From the NCBI GenBank assembly GCA_905202055.1, contig CAJKQK010000043.1, forward strand, positions 1 through 16,837: DNA of 16,837 nucleotides, given 5' to 3'. The DNA is from an uncultured Oxalobacter sp. (GTDB taxonomy: Bacteria; Pseudomonadota; Gammaproteobacteria; Burkholderiales; Burkholderiaceae_D). Both the position numbers and the translations under genes were made by a program. Positions 6,549 to 13,911 of the stretch are shown piece by piece. Within the stretch, counting starts at the first letter, position 1; each line of letters opens with the position of its first letter. A model generated the notes under the pieces. That model worked only from the letters and a program-made list of their open reading frames with translations. It was not told the origin of the DNA and did no database searches.

Positions 6549-6769
6549 GATTTACCTTACGCTTTCTATAATGAGTGAGAGAAATGCACCTTTTTAACTA
6601 TCGGTCTTTTATTGTGGCCAGTCCCGTTGGTGCTCACGTTATAAAAGATTCTACTCTTCTTTTTTTTAAAAGTCATATGGCTTTTAAAATAAAAAGTAAT
6701 AAGTATAAAACAAAAAGTTATTTGCCTCTTTGTATTTTTGCGAGATCAGGTTTTGAAAACAGGATTTAA
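6549..6769. other. AT-rich spacer between tatD and the 26-codon ORF
   Basis: No gene is supported. The spacer holds a plus-strand TATAAT (6567-6572) without a good -35, a T8 run at 6660-6667, and a 26-bp near-perfect palindrome at 6664-6689. It must contain the minus-strand promoter of the small ORF if that is transcribed on its own, but I see no convincing one. Confidence 0.5.
6664..6689. repeat. 26-bp near-perfect palindrome
   Basis: Each 13-base half reads TTTTAAAAGYCAT from its 5' side; the only departure from perfect symmetry is one T/G pair at 6673/6680. It lies 81 bases downstream of the tatD stop. As RNA it would form a long, mostly A-U hairpin with one G-U pair. It could serve as an operator or a weak transcript end for tatD; neither strand has a following T run. 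Confidence 0.5.
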
Positions 6770-7564
6770 TCAGGATGAAACGGCATTATTTTCAATACCG
6801 AATAATCTGAAATAATTTTCGGAAGTGTGGCGCGCAATACGCTCGACAGGCATGCCTTTCAAAACGGCCAGTTGTTTGGCCACTTCGATGACATAAGCCG
6901 GTTCGTTTGTCTTGCCGCGATAGGGCTGTGGTGAAAGATAAGGTGAATCCGTTTCGATAAGAAGGCGATCAAGCGGAATGAGACGTGCAACCGATCTCAG
7001 GTCTTTGGAGCCGGGATAAGTCAGGACACCGGAAAAAGAAATGTAAAACCCCATATCCAGTGCCGCTCGGGCAATGTTTCCGGGTTCGGAAAAACAGTGC
7101 ATGATCCCGCCGAAACCGCCCTTGTCCAGACCTGCACCTTCGTCTCTCAACATCTGGATCGTGTCATCTGCCGCCTTGCGGGTATGGATGATCAACGGTT
7201 TTCCGCATGCACGGGAAGCGGCGATGTGCGTGCGGAAGCGGTCCATCTGCCATTTCTGGCGGGGTTCGACGTGGTGATAATCGAGACCGGTTTCACCGAT
7301 AGCGACGATCTTTGGATGCATGGACAACTTGACGAGCGTTTCGACGTCCGGTTCCCTGACGTTTTTCGGGCCCGGATGAACACCGACCGTGCCGTGAAGA
7401 TGATCATGTTTTTCCGCCAAAGCTTTTACCTGCGGAAAATCTTCAAGACTGATCGTCACACACAGGGCGTGACTGACCTTGTTTGCGGCCATGTTGCGCA
7501 AGACTTCATCCTGACGGTTTTTCAGGTCACGAAGATGAATATGGCAATGGGAATCGATGTACAT
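6770..7564 (-). CDS. tatD: TatD-family metal-dependent hydrolase/nuclease
   Basis: TatD-family proteins are TIM-barrel hydrolases with two metal ions; studied members act as 3'-5' exonucleases or apurinic endonucleases. The 264-residue protein has all expected metal ligands: His6 and His8 in DSHCHIH, Glu91 in AIGETGLDYH, His127 in IIHTR, His156 in IMHCFSE and Asp206 in ETDSPYL. The C-terminal NEPAYV and SENYFRLFG blocks are also typical. Whether it is TatD itself, YcfH or YjjV type cannot be decided by eye; its place after holB corresponds to the YcfH/TatD gene of the mltG-tmk-holB cluster. The start lacks a good Shine-Dalgarno sequence, so translation probably depends on the upstream operon. 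It lies 55 bases from holB. Confidence 0.95.
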   Translation of the reverse strand: MYIDSHCHIHLRDLKNRQDEVLRNMAANKVSHALCVTISLEDFPQVKALAEKHDHLHGTVGVHPGPKNVREPDVETLVKLSMHPKIVAIGETGLDYHHVEPRQKWQMDRFRTHIAASRACGKPLIIHTRKAADDTIQMLRDEGAGLDKGGFGGIMHCFSEPGNIARAALDMGFYISFSGVLTYPGSKDLRSVARLIPLDRLLIETDSPYLSPQPYRGKTNEPAYVIEVAKQLAVLKGMPVERIARHTSENYFRLFGIENNAVSS

Positions 7565-7619
7565 GGTGCAAATGAATCTTTAAACGGATTGAAGGCCGGT
7601 ATTGTACCGAATTTGAGCC

Positions 7620-8687
7620 TTATTTGCTTGCGGATGATGAAAATATTTTCCGGTAGTCGAGCAGCATGTCTTCCAGAACCAGTCTGGGAACGAGCGGATG
7701 GTCGGCGACGCGCTTGCGGTCGTTGACTGTCTTCAGGACTTTCAGCAGCCTGTCCATATCGATACGGTCGGCCATACGGGAAAGCTGCTGGCGATACCGT
7801 GGGTAATATCGCTCCCTGCCCGTCAGACGAATCGCGAGCAGGTCGTACAACCAGCGCTGGTGCCACGTGATCAGGTCGGAAAGCGGCACTTTCTGAAGTT
7901 TTTCCGCTGTCCAGAGCAATCCCGAATCGTCAGGTGCCGCCAGTTCGGCAAGAAACAGGGTCATTTCTTCCCTGCTGCCATTTTGGGATTCCACCAGAGC
8001 CGTGACAGGCGCACCGCCCTGTTCCGCCAGCCAGCTTTCAGCGTCATCCACTCCCTGCTCTTTCAGCCAGCCGATAGCCATTGAGGTTTCCGGCATAGGA
8101 AACGCCAGTTTGGAACATCGGGAAAGAATGGTCGGCAAAAGTGCATCCAGATGGTTTGTCGTCAGAATAAACAGTGTATTGGCAGGCGGTTCTTCCAGCA
8201 TTTTCAGAAGCGAACTGGACGACTCTGTCGTCATGGCTTCGGCAGGATAGACGAACACGACCCGCAAACCGCCGCGATGAGTGGAAATATTGATAAAGTC
8301 GGCCAGCGACCGGATTCGTTCAATGCCTATTTTTTTCGATGGTTCTCTGGTTTTTTTCTCTGACACGCCACCATCGTCATCCGTTTTCCTCTCCGGATCG
8401 TCCAGTCCTTTGGCGATCTCCAGTGTTTCAGGCAAAATCTGCCGGAAATCGGGATGGGAATTCTGGTCGAACCAGTGGCACGACTGGCACTCACCGCATG
8501 CGTTTCCATCAGGCTGACGGTTTTCGCACAACCTGGCTTTCGCGAAAGATTCGGCAAAGGTTTCGACACCTGTTCCGGCGGGACCGTAAAACAGGAGCGC
8601 ATGCGGCAACTTCGACTCCAGCCGGACAAGATATTCCCGGTTTTTGCGATGCCAGGGATAAAGTGAATTTTCCAGTGGGGAAACCAA
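7620..8687 (-). CDS. holB: DNA polymerase III subunit delta'
   Basis: Delta' is the rigid stator of the clamp loader that opens and loads the beta clamp. The 355-residue protein opens with the family YPW element (residues 10-12). The P-loop position reads GPAGTGVETF (35-44), with Val where ATPases have Lys, so this subunit should not bind ATP, as in E. coli delta'. A zinc module follows with Cys54, Cys64, Cys67 and Cys70. Further on are LLKMLEEPP and the sensor-1 SRC motif in TILSRC. A charged insertion at about 90-120, rich in Asp, Glu and Lys, lengthens it beyond the usual 330-340. The frame has no ATG near the expected N terminus: an in-frame TAA lies three codons upstream, so TTG at 8687 is the only plausible start. 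It lies 53 bases from tmk in the same operon. Confidence 0.95.
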   Translation of the reverse strand: MVSPLENSLYPWHRKNREYLVRLESKLPHALLFYGPAGTGVETFAESFAKARLCENRQPDGNACGECQSCHWFDQNSHPDFRQILPETLEIAKGLDDPERKTDDDGGVSEKKTREPSKKIGIERIRSLADFINISTHRGGLRVVFVYPAEAMTTESSSSLLKMLEEPPANTLFILTTNHLDALLPTILSRCSKLAFPMPETSMAIGWLKEQGVDDAESWLAEQGGAPVTALVESQNGSREEMTLFLAELAAPDDSGLLWTAEKLQKVPLSDLITWHQRWLYDLLAIRLTGRERYYPRYRQQLSRMADRIDMDRLLKVLKTVNDRKRVADHPLVPRLVLEDMLLDYRKIFSSSASK

Positions 8688-8740
8688 TGTCTGTTATTCC
8701 ATTAAAAAACAGGTGTATGTACAAACCGGTGAAACGGGAA

Positions 8741-9370
8741 TCAATCCAGCTCGCCTATCAATTCCCTTATTGTCTCACGAATGGCCTCGATACTGCGGGA
8801 ACTGTCAATGATTCTGAAACGGCCGGGAAATTCTTTCGCCCGGCGCAAATATTCGTCACGCACCTTGTTGAAAAACGCCGATTTTTCCCGTTCGAACTTG
8901 TCAGGCGAACGGGCCGCCTCAAGCCTTGTTTGCGCCACTTCCGGCGAGACATCGAAAAGCAGTGTCAAATCAGGCTGCAAATGCGGGTGTACCCATGCTT
9001 CGAGCTGGCGCATCTTGTGCAGGTCAAGCCCTCTTCCGCCCCCCTGATAGGCAAAGGAAGCGTCGGTAAAACGGTCTGAAATGACCCAGTCGCCGCGCTT
9101 CAAGGCAGGTTCGATCACTTCGGCGATATGTTCCCGGCGGGCGGCAAACATCAGGAGCGCCTCTGTTTCCAGATTCATTTTAATGTGAAGGAGCATTTCC
9201 CTGAGTTTTTCCCCCAGAGCGGTTCCTCCCGGTTCACGGGTGACGACGACCTGCCTGTTTTGCGCCCGCAAAAGATCGGCCACGAACTGGATATGGGTGG
9301 ATTTTCCGGCACCGTCGATTCCTTCGAAAGTGATAAAACGGCCGGAATGGTTTTTTTGTTCCCTGTTCAT
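8741..9370 (-). CDS. tmk: Thymidylate kinase
   Basis: Tmk phosphorylates dTMP to dTDP with ATP, a required step for dTTP. The 209-residue length is typical. Visible motifs: P-loop FEGIDGAGKST (15-25), the dTMP-binding TREPGGT (44-50), DRF in VISDRFTDASFAYQGGGRG (95-113), and the lid region ARSPDKFERE near 150-165. The P-loop lacks an arginine and the lid carries basic residues, as in the E. coli type II enzymes. The ATG overlaps the mltG stop in the sequence ATGA (9367-9370 on the minus strand), which suggests translational coupling to mltG. No independent strong ribosome-binding site is needed or seen. It is followed by holB, the order common in proteobacteria. Confidence 0.98.
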   Translation of the reverse strand: MNREQKNHSGRFITFEGIDGAGKSTHIQFVADLLRAQNRQVVVTREPGGTALGEKLREMLLHIKMNLETEALLMFAARREHIAEVIEPALKRGDWVISDRFTDASFAYQGGGRGLDLHKMRQLEAWVHPHLQPDLTLLFDVSPEVAQTRLEAARSPDKFEREKSAFFNKVRDEYLRRAKEFPGRFRIIDSSRSIEAIRETIRELIGELD

Positions 9371-10392
9371 TTTTTCTTCAGAATGAAATCCCTGACAGCC
9401 TGATTATGGTCGTCAAGATTGCTGGAAAACTGGCTGGTCCCGTCGCCACGTGCCACAAAATAAAGGGCATCGGTGGATGCGGGATTGAATGCCGCTTCCA
9501 GCGCTTCTTCACCCGGCATTGCAATCGGTGTCGGTGGCATGCCGTAGCGTGTGTAGGTATTATAAGGGGTATCCCTCAGCAAATCGGCCTTGCGGATTTT
9601 TCCCCGAAAACCGTGTCCCATCCCATAAATGACCGTCGGGTCTGTCTGAAGTTTCATGCCGATGCGCAAACGGTTCAGAAATACCCCGGCAATCATTTCC
9701 CGGTCGTCCGGGTCGGCCGTTTCCTTTTCGATCAGGGACGCCATGATCAGGGCATCGTACGGCGTTTTATAAGGTAACCTCAGATCGCGCCCGGCCCACA
9801 AGGCATTGAGTCGTACCATTTGCGCCTCGTAGGCGCGGCGATAAACCTGCATATCGCTTGCCCCTTTCCTGAACATATAGGTGTCCGGATAGAACAGGCC
9901 TTCCCCGCTGTGATGGTGTACACCCAGCTTTTTCAGGATTTCCGCGTCCGACAGATCGACGGTATCGTGTTTCAGGGTTTCGGCTTTTGCGATAGCGCGG
10001 CGCATCTGCCGGAAATTGTAACCTTCTATAATCGTGACCGATTCGAGTGCGAAAATGCCTCTGGTGATTTTTTGCAGCAGCCTGACGGGCGTTTCGCCCG
10101 CTTTCAGCTCATAAGGGCCAGCCAACAGGTTCGAACTGTTGCCCGTCAGGCGGACAAGGATGGAAAACAGGGTATTATTCAGGAAAACGTCCTGTTCGTT
10201 CAACTGGACGGCCACGCTTTTTACCGAGCCGCCTTTGGCAATTTCAAACGGGACGGGTCTTCCCTGCGTAAATACAGGTGAATAAGCCCAGTATGCGCAA
10301 AAAGAAACCAGCGCGACGAAGATGGCGAACACCCATCCCGCGGCAATACACGTTCTTTTTTTCGGAAGACGACTTTTTGAAATAAAATTCAT
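9367..10392 (-). CDS. mltG: Endolytic murein transglycosylase MltG
   Basis: MltG is an inner-membrane lytic transglycosylase that cuts nascent glycan strands and so sets their length. The ATG at 10392 gives 341 residues with a basic N terminus (SKSRLPKKR), one membrane helix at about 13-38 and a periplasmic YceG domain. Diagnostic motifs: EGLFYPDTY, ALIMASLIEKET with the catalytic Glu222, GVFLNRL, LQTDPTVIYG, and NTYTRYGMPPTPI. The C terminus has DALYFVARGDGTSQFS. The frame extends to an ATG at 10488, but that would overlap the start of divergent ygfZ and place 32 non-family residues before the membrane anchor, so it is not used. It is the first gene of the mltG-tmk-holB-tatD cluster and overlaps tmk by four bases. 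A minus-strand TATAGT at 10442-10447 is a candidate -10. Confidence 0.96.
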   Translation of the reverse strand: MNFISKSRLPKKRTCIAAGWVFAIFVALVSFCAYWAYSPVFTQGRPVPFEIAKGGSVKSVAVQLNEQDVFLNNTLFSILVRLTGNSSNLLAGPYELKAGETPVRLLQKITRGIFALESVTIIEGYNFRQMRRAIAKAETLKHDTVDLSDAEILKKLGVHHHSGEGLFYPDTYMFRKGASDMQVYRRAYEAQMVRLNALWAGRDLRLPYKTPYDALIMASLIEKETADPDDREMIAGVFLNRLRIGMKLQTDPTVIYGMGHGFRGKIRKADLLRDTPYNTYTRYGMPPTPIAMPGEEALEAAFNPASTDALYFVARGDGTSQFSSNLDDHNQAVRDFILKKK

Positions 10393-10486
10393 CGAAACAA
10401 CGGCAGTTTGTCCCTTGCCATAAACCTGACGAAAAAAAAGACTATACTCGACTTGAACCAATCCGGAAACAGTTTTATTACATACC
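10393..10486. promoter_or_regulatory. Divergent promoter region of mltG and ygfZ
   Basis: The 94-base intergenic region contains a symmetric AGACTATACTCG. It reads TATACT on the plus strand (10443-10448) and TATAGT on the minus strand (10442-10447), each five of six matches to the -10 consensus. Neither has a strong -35; an A8 tract lies at 10432-10439. A second plus-strand pair, TTGAAC (10453-10458) and TATTAC (10476-10481) with a 17-bp spacer, would start ygfZ transcription at about its ATG. Confidence 0.4.
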
Positions 10487-11488
10487 ATGAATTCTATCGC
10501 ACTCCCTCACTCCTGTTCATCCACTACGCTTGAATCGGGTCATGTCGTTTTGCTCAAACAGACCGGTCTGCTCGTTCTTGAAGGTGATGATGCCGTTTCT
10601 TTCATTCACGGCCAGCTTTCCAACGATATCGAACATCTGGGAAGCGATCAGGCGCGTCTGGCGGCTTACTGCAATCCGCAAGGCCGCATGCTTGCCCTTT
10701 TCCACGCATGGAAATCGGCCGGGAAAGTCTGGCTGACTGTTCCCCTCGATATCCTTTCAGCCTTGCAAAAACGCCTGCAAATGTACATTTTGCGTGCAAA
10801 AGTGACACTTTCCGATGAAAGCGGCAACATGGCCGTTCTGGGCATTGGCGGCGAAAAAGGTGGCCAGGCCCTGTCGAAATGGTTTGAAACACTGCCTTCC
10901 GACCCCTTCGGCAAAATCGAAAACGAACACGGGGTACTGGTACGCGTTGCCGACGCATTCGGTTTTCCACGTTATCTTTTGGTTATCACCGAAGAACGAT
11001 TGCAGGCTGTCGAAAGCGAACTGTCATCCACGCTTTCCGTATGTGATGAAAACGGCTGGAAGTTGGGTGACATCAAGGCAGGCGTTCCTCAAATCACATT
11101 GCCCGTTCAGGACAGGTTCATCCCGCAAATGGTCAATCTGGAACAGGTGGGCGGCCTCTCTTTCAAAAAAGGCTGTTATCCGGGACAGGAAGTGATTGCC
11201 CGTAGCCAGTACAAGGGGACGGTCAAACGGCGTATGGTTCATGGAATGGTCGAACTGCCTTTCGAGGATAATCCCCCTGTCGACGTCAACATGACGGCAG
11301 GTGCGGACATCGTCGATTCCGCCGGACAGGCTTGCGGCACAGTCGTCTGTTCAGCCCGCAGGGACAATAACCGGGTCGATTTTCTGGCCGTCGTACAAAC
11401 CGATGCGATCGGCAGCCAGGCCTTGCATGCCGAAAAGGCGGACGGCCCCCTGATCACATGGATACCGCTGCCCTATTCCCTGCCGTAA
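10487..11488 (+). CDS. ygfZ: YgfZ/GcvT-family folate-binding protein for Fe-S cluster assembly or repair
   Basis: YgfZ (the bacterial relative of mitochondrial Iba57) is a tetrahydrofolate-binding cytoplasmic protein needed for the activity of some Fe-S enzymes such as the tRNA methylthiotransferase MiaB. The 333-residue protein has the family start LLVLEGDDAVSFIHGQLSND (28-47), the AYCNPQGRMLA block (60-70) and the diagnostic K-G-C-Y-x-G-Q-E motif at 228-235, including the functional Cys230, followed by VIARSQYKGTVKRR. It lacks the residues and length of GcvT proper. No Shine-Dalgarno sequence precedes the ATG, which may mean a leaderless or weakly initiated mRNA. It is divergent from mltG, an arrangement common in betaproteobacteria, and converges on thiD. 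Confidence 0.95.
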   Translation: MNSIALPHSCSSTTLESGHVVLLKQTGLLVLEGDDAVSFIHGQLSNDIEHLGSDQARLAAYCNPQGRMLALFHAWKSAGKVWLTVPLDILSALQKRLQMYILRAKVTLSDESGNMAVLGIGGEKGGQALSKWFETLPSDPFGKIENEHGVLVRVADAFGFPRYLLVITEERLQAVESELSSTLSVCDENGWKLGDIKAGVPQITLPVQDRFIPQMVNLEQVGGLSFKKGCYPGQEVIARSQYKGTVKRRMVHGMVELPFEDNPPVDVNMTAGADIVDSAGQACGTVVCSARRDNNRVDFLAVVQTDAIGSQALHAEKADGPLITWIPLPYSLP

Positions 11489-11493
11489 AAACG

Positions 11494-11538
11494 AAAAAAA
11501 TGGATTCAAAATTTCATACGAAACTTTAAATTCATCCA
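11494..11538 (-). terminator. Probable intrinsic terminator downstream of thiD
   Basis: On the minus strand, TGGAT and ATCCA (outer arms, 11534-11538 and 11501-11505) enclose a second helix, AAAGTTT with AAATTTT including one G-U pair, around a 6-base loop. Seven T follow (the A run at 11494-11500). The internal loop is asymmetric and the inner stem A-U rich, so strength is uncertain. It sits 45 bases after the thiD stop. Confidence 0.5.
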
Positions 11539-11582
11539 ATAACCAGCTGATCTATAAATATATTTCCGGCTTTTAAATTCCT

Positions 11583-12380
11583 TTACTTCCATATGGCATG
11601 GAAGTGATGAACCGGACCATGACCGTGGCCCACGTTCAGCTTGCCCGAATCCGCGAGCGCTTTCGTCAGATAATCTTTTGCCATTTTCACGCTTTCCGGC
11701 AGCGGCATGCGCGTCATGAACGCAGCAATGGCCGCAGACAAGGTGCATCCGGTACCATGCACGTTTTTCGTTTCAATACGCGGCGCATGCAACTCGGTCG
11801 TTTTTCCGTCTCCATACAGGAAATCGACGCTGTCATATCCCGGCAGGTATCCTCCTTTCAGCAAGACCCATTCCGCTCCGAGGGCATACAAGCGCGGCAA
11901 AGCCGTTTTCATATCGATAACCGAGGCGGGGATGTCCGAGGCGAGAAGGACGGATGCTTCCTTGAGGTTAGGCGTGATGATGTCTGCCATGGGAACCAGC
12001 CTGTCACGAATGGCTTCGATGGCATCGGGTTTCAGGAGCGTATCACCGCTTTTGGCAACCATGACGGTATCCAGAACGACAGGACATTTCGGATATTTCG
12101 CCAGCCTGTCGGCGATTACCCCGGCAATGGCGGCCGTCGCCACCATGCCGATCTTGATGGCGTCAACCTTCACGTCCTCGAAAACCGCATCGATCTGATC
12201 CCCTACAAAGGACGGGTCAAGCGGCTGGAACGAACGCACGCCCATTGTATTCTGCGCCACGACGGCGGTTATCGCCGCCATGCCGAAGGTTCCCAATGCC
12301 GAAAACGTTTTCAAATCGGCGGAAATCCCCGCACCGCCACTCGGATCGGTACCGGCTATAGTCAGGACATTGGCAATCAT
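11583..12380 (-). CDS. thiD: Hydroxymethylpyrimidine / phosphomethylpyrimidine kinase
   Basis: ThiD phosphorylates HMP and then HMP-P to HMP-PP, the pyrimidine precursor of thiamine. The ATG at 12380 gives 265 residues, the usual length; an in-frame TTG at 12416 would add residues not seen in the family. Ribokinase-fold motifs: AGTDPSGGAGISAD near the N terminus, DTVMVAKSG in the centre, ITPNLKEA, VLLKGG, and the anion-hole/catalytic HGTGCTLSAAIAA with Cys212. The end VGHGHGPVHHF is typical of full-length ThiD. There is no ThiE or TenA fusion. A weak AGAGAGAG lies before the start. I searched the leader for a TPP riboswitch and saw no CUGAGA element. It is divergent from the efflux operon with no other thi gene nearby. 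Confidence 0.97.
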   Translation of the reverse strand: MIANVLTIAGTDPSGGAGISADLKTFSALGTFGMAAITAVVAQNTMGVRSFQPLDPSFVGDQIDAVFEDVKVDAIKIGMVATAAIAGVIADRLAKYPKCPVVLDTVMVAKSGDTLLKPDAIEAIRDRLVPMADIITPNLKEASVLLASDIPASVIDMKTALPRLYALGAEWVLLKGGYLPGYDSVDFLYGDGKTTELHAPRIETKNVHGTGCTLSAAIAAFMTRMPLPESVKMAKDYLTKALADSGKLNVGHGHGPVHHFHAIWK

Positions 12381-12536
12381 TTCGCTCTCTCTTTCTGGTT
12401 GGACAGACAGGTGCAAATCATATTTTTATTGTACGGCAAGCAGGGATCGCTTTTTTATTATTATTTCAGTTTATGACGAACAAATGGCGGTATTGCAAAA
12501 AAAGAAAGAAAAATACGCTATTGCTCTGATTAAAGT

Positions 12537-12560
12537 AAAAAAGTCCTGATGAACTTCAGG
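12537..12560 (-). terminator. Weak hairpin plus T run between thiD and the efflux operon
   Basis: On the minus strand, CCTGA and TCAGG pair around a 6-base loop (12545-12560) and are followed after AC by six T (A run 12537-12542). Only five pairs form. It would stop antisense transcripts coming out of the efflux genes before thiD. It may equally be chance. Confidence 0.25.
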
Positions 12561-12632
12561 GTATGGTTTTCTCCAGATGATCCGGCACAGTTTGTCATTT
12601 TACGGATCAAAACAGACATGGAGAATCGGGTG

Positions 12633-13901
12633 ATGAATCGTCGTTCAATAGCCAGTATAGTCGCTGCAGGACTGGTATCCCTGCTCATTTTGGGTTGCAG
12701 CCAGAAAATGGAAATTCCGAAGGCCGGAAAGCCGCGTGTAACGACTCTGACCATCAAAGCCCAGAATATTCCCATGTCACTGGAATATGTCGCCCAGACG
12801 GCCAGTTCCCGTCAGGTCAACATCAACGCCCGCGTCAACGGATTTCTGCAAAAACGACTTTATCAGGAAGGCTCGATGGTCAGGGATGGTCAAACACTCT
12901 TTACGATCGATCCGCGCCCGTTTCAGGTTCAGGTCAATGAAGCCAGGGCCGCACTCGATTCCAGCAAGGCTGCCCATGCCACAGCCAAAGCCAATTTTGA
13001 CCGCATCAAACCACTGGTCGCCCTGAATGCTCTCTCGAAAAAAGACCTCGACAATGCCAAAGGACAGTTTCTGACGACACAGGCTGCCGTGCATCAGGCA
13101 CAGGCGCAGTTAAACGCCGCCAGACTGAACTTGTCATACACAACGATCAAATCCCCGGTTGACGGGCTGGCCGGTTCGGCCAGTGTGGCGGAAGGAACGT
13201 ATATCGACGCGACGAACAACCAGCTCACGACGGTCTACAGGATGTCGCCGATGTGGGTGAATTTTTCCATTTCGGAAAACCGTCTGCTCGAATTGCAAAA
13301 ACAGATTCAGGCAGGCCAGCTGATCGTACCGGCAAACAACAATTTCACGGTTGAAGTCATCCTGCCGGACGGATCGGTTCTCCCGAATACGGGCAAACTC
13401 GTTTTCTCGGCACCGGACTACAACCCGACAACCGGTACCAATATGATTCGCGCCAGTGTCGACAACCCGAAAGGTACCCTGAAACCGAATCAGTTCGTGC
13501 GTGTGCGCATGATCGGCGCCACCCGGCCTGACGCCATTGCCGTTCCGCAAAAAGCCGTCCAGCAGGGATCGAAAGGCCACTTCGTCTGGGTCATCAAGGA
13601 TAACAAGGCACAGTACCGTCCGGTGACTGTCGGCGACCAGACCGGAACGAACTGGGTCATTACGCAGGGATTGCAAAGCGGGGAACAGGTCGTCATCGAT
13701 GGCGTCCAGACTCTTGCCGCCGGAGCCGATGTTGACGTGTCGCAAAATTCGGAACAGCAGATTATCGGCACATCCTCTCCCGACGACAAGGCATCGACAG
13801 ACCTGCAACCGGCTGCAGCCGCGGCAGATTCGGGAACCGTCACTGCCCCGAAAGAAAACGGAACGGACAAAACCACCCAACCTGAAGCTGCCAAACCATA
13901 A
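12633..13901 (+). CDS. RND efflux periplasmic adaptor (membrane fusion) lipoprotein, AcrA/MexA/CmeA type
   Basis: The adaptor links the inner-membrane RND pump to an outer-membrane channel. The ATG at 12633 gives 422 residues with a lipoprotein signal (MNRRS, hydrophobic core, LILGC with Cys22), so the mature protein should be anchored to the inner membrane by lipid. A GGAG nine bases upstream supports this start; the open frame begins earlier, at 12549, without family residues. Visible parts: lipoyl-like half-motifs INARVNGFLQKRLYQEG and LSYTTIKSPVDGLAG flanking an Ala/Gln-rich alpha-hairpin, then beta-barrel segments including VRVRMIG and VPQKAVQQG, and the membrane-proximal domain. The last 50 or so residues are a low-complexity Ala/Thr/Pro/Asp tail, longer than in AcrA. 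The stop TAA is part of the ribosome-binding site of the next gene, ten bases before it. Confidence 0.95.
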   Translation: MNRRSIASIVAAGLVSLLILGCSQKMEIPKAGKPRVTTLTIKAQNIPMSLEYVAQTASSRQVNINARVNGFLQKRLYQEGSMVRDGQTLFTIDPRPFQVQVNEARAALDSSKAAHATAKANFDRIKPLVALNALSKKDLDNAKGQFLTTQAAVHQAQAQLNAARLNLSYTTIKSPVDGLAGSASVAEGTYIDATNNQLTTVYRMSPMWVNFSISENRLLELQKQIQAGQLIVPANNNFTVEVILPDGSVLPNTGKLVFSAPDYNPTTGTNMIRASVDNPKGTLKPNQFVRVRMIGATRPDAIAVPQKAVQQGSKGHFVWVIKDNKAQYRPVTVGDQTGTNWVITQGLQSGEQVVIDGVQTLAAGADVDVSQNSEQQIIGTSSPDDKASTDLQPAAAAADSGTVTAPKENGTDKTTQPEAAKP

Positions 13902-13911
13902 GGGGTGAATG

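Noticed and set aside
6285..6578. 97-codon plus-strand frame rich in Lys, Arg, Asn and Gly
   Set aside because: Its composition comes from the purine-rich tract, there is no Shine-Dalgarno sequence, and it lies antisense to the better supported 26-codon ORF.
10393..10488. Longer mltG start at ATG 10488
   Set aside because: It would overlap the ygfZ start and adds 32 residues with no membrane-anchor or family character; the ATG at 10392 precedes the usual basic N terminus and membrane helix.
12381..12548. TPP riboswitch in the thiD leader
   Set aside because: The conserved CUGAGA and GGGUGC-type elements of the THI box are not present on the minus strand, and no stem-junction architecture is visible.
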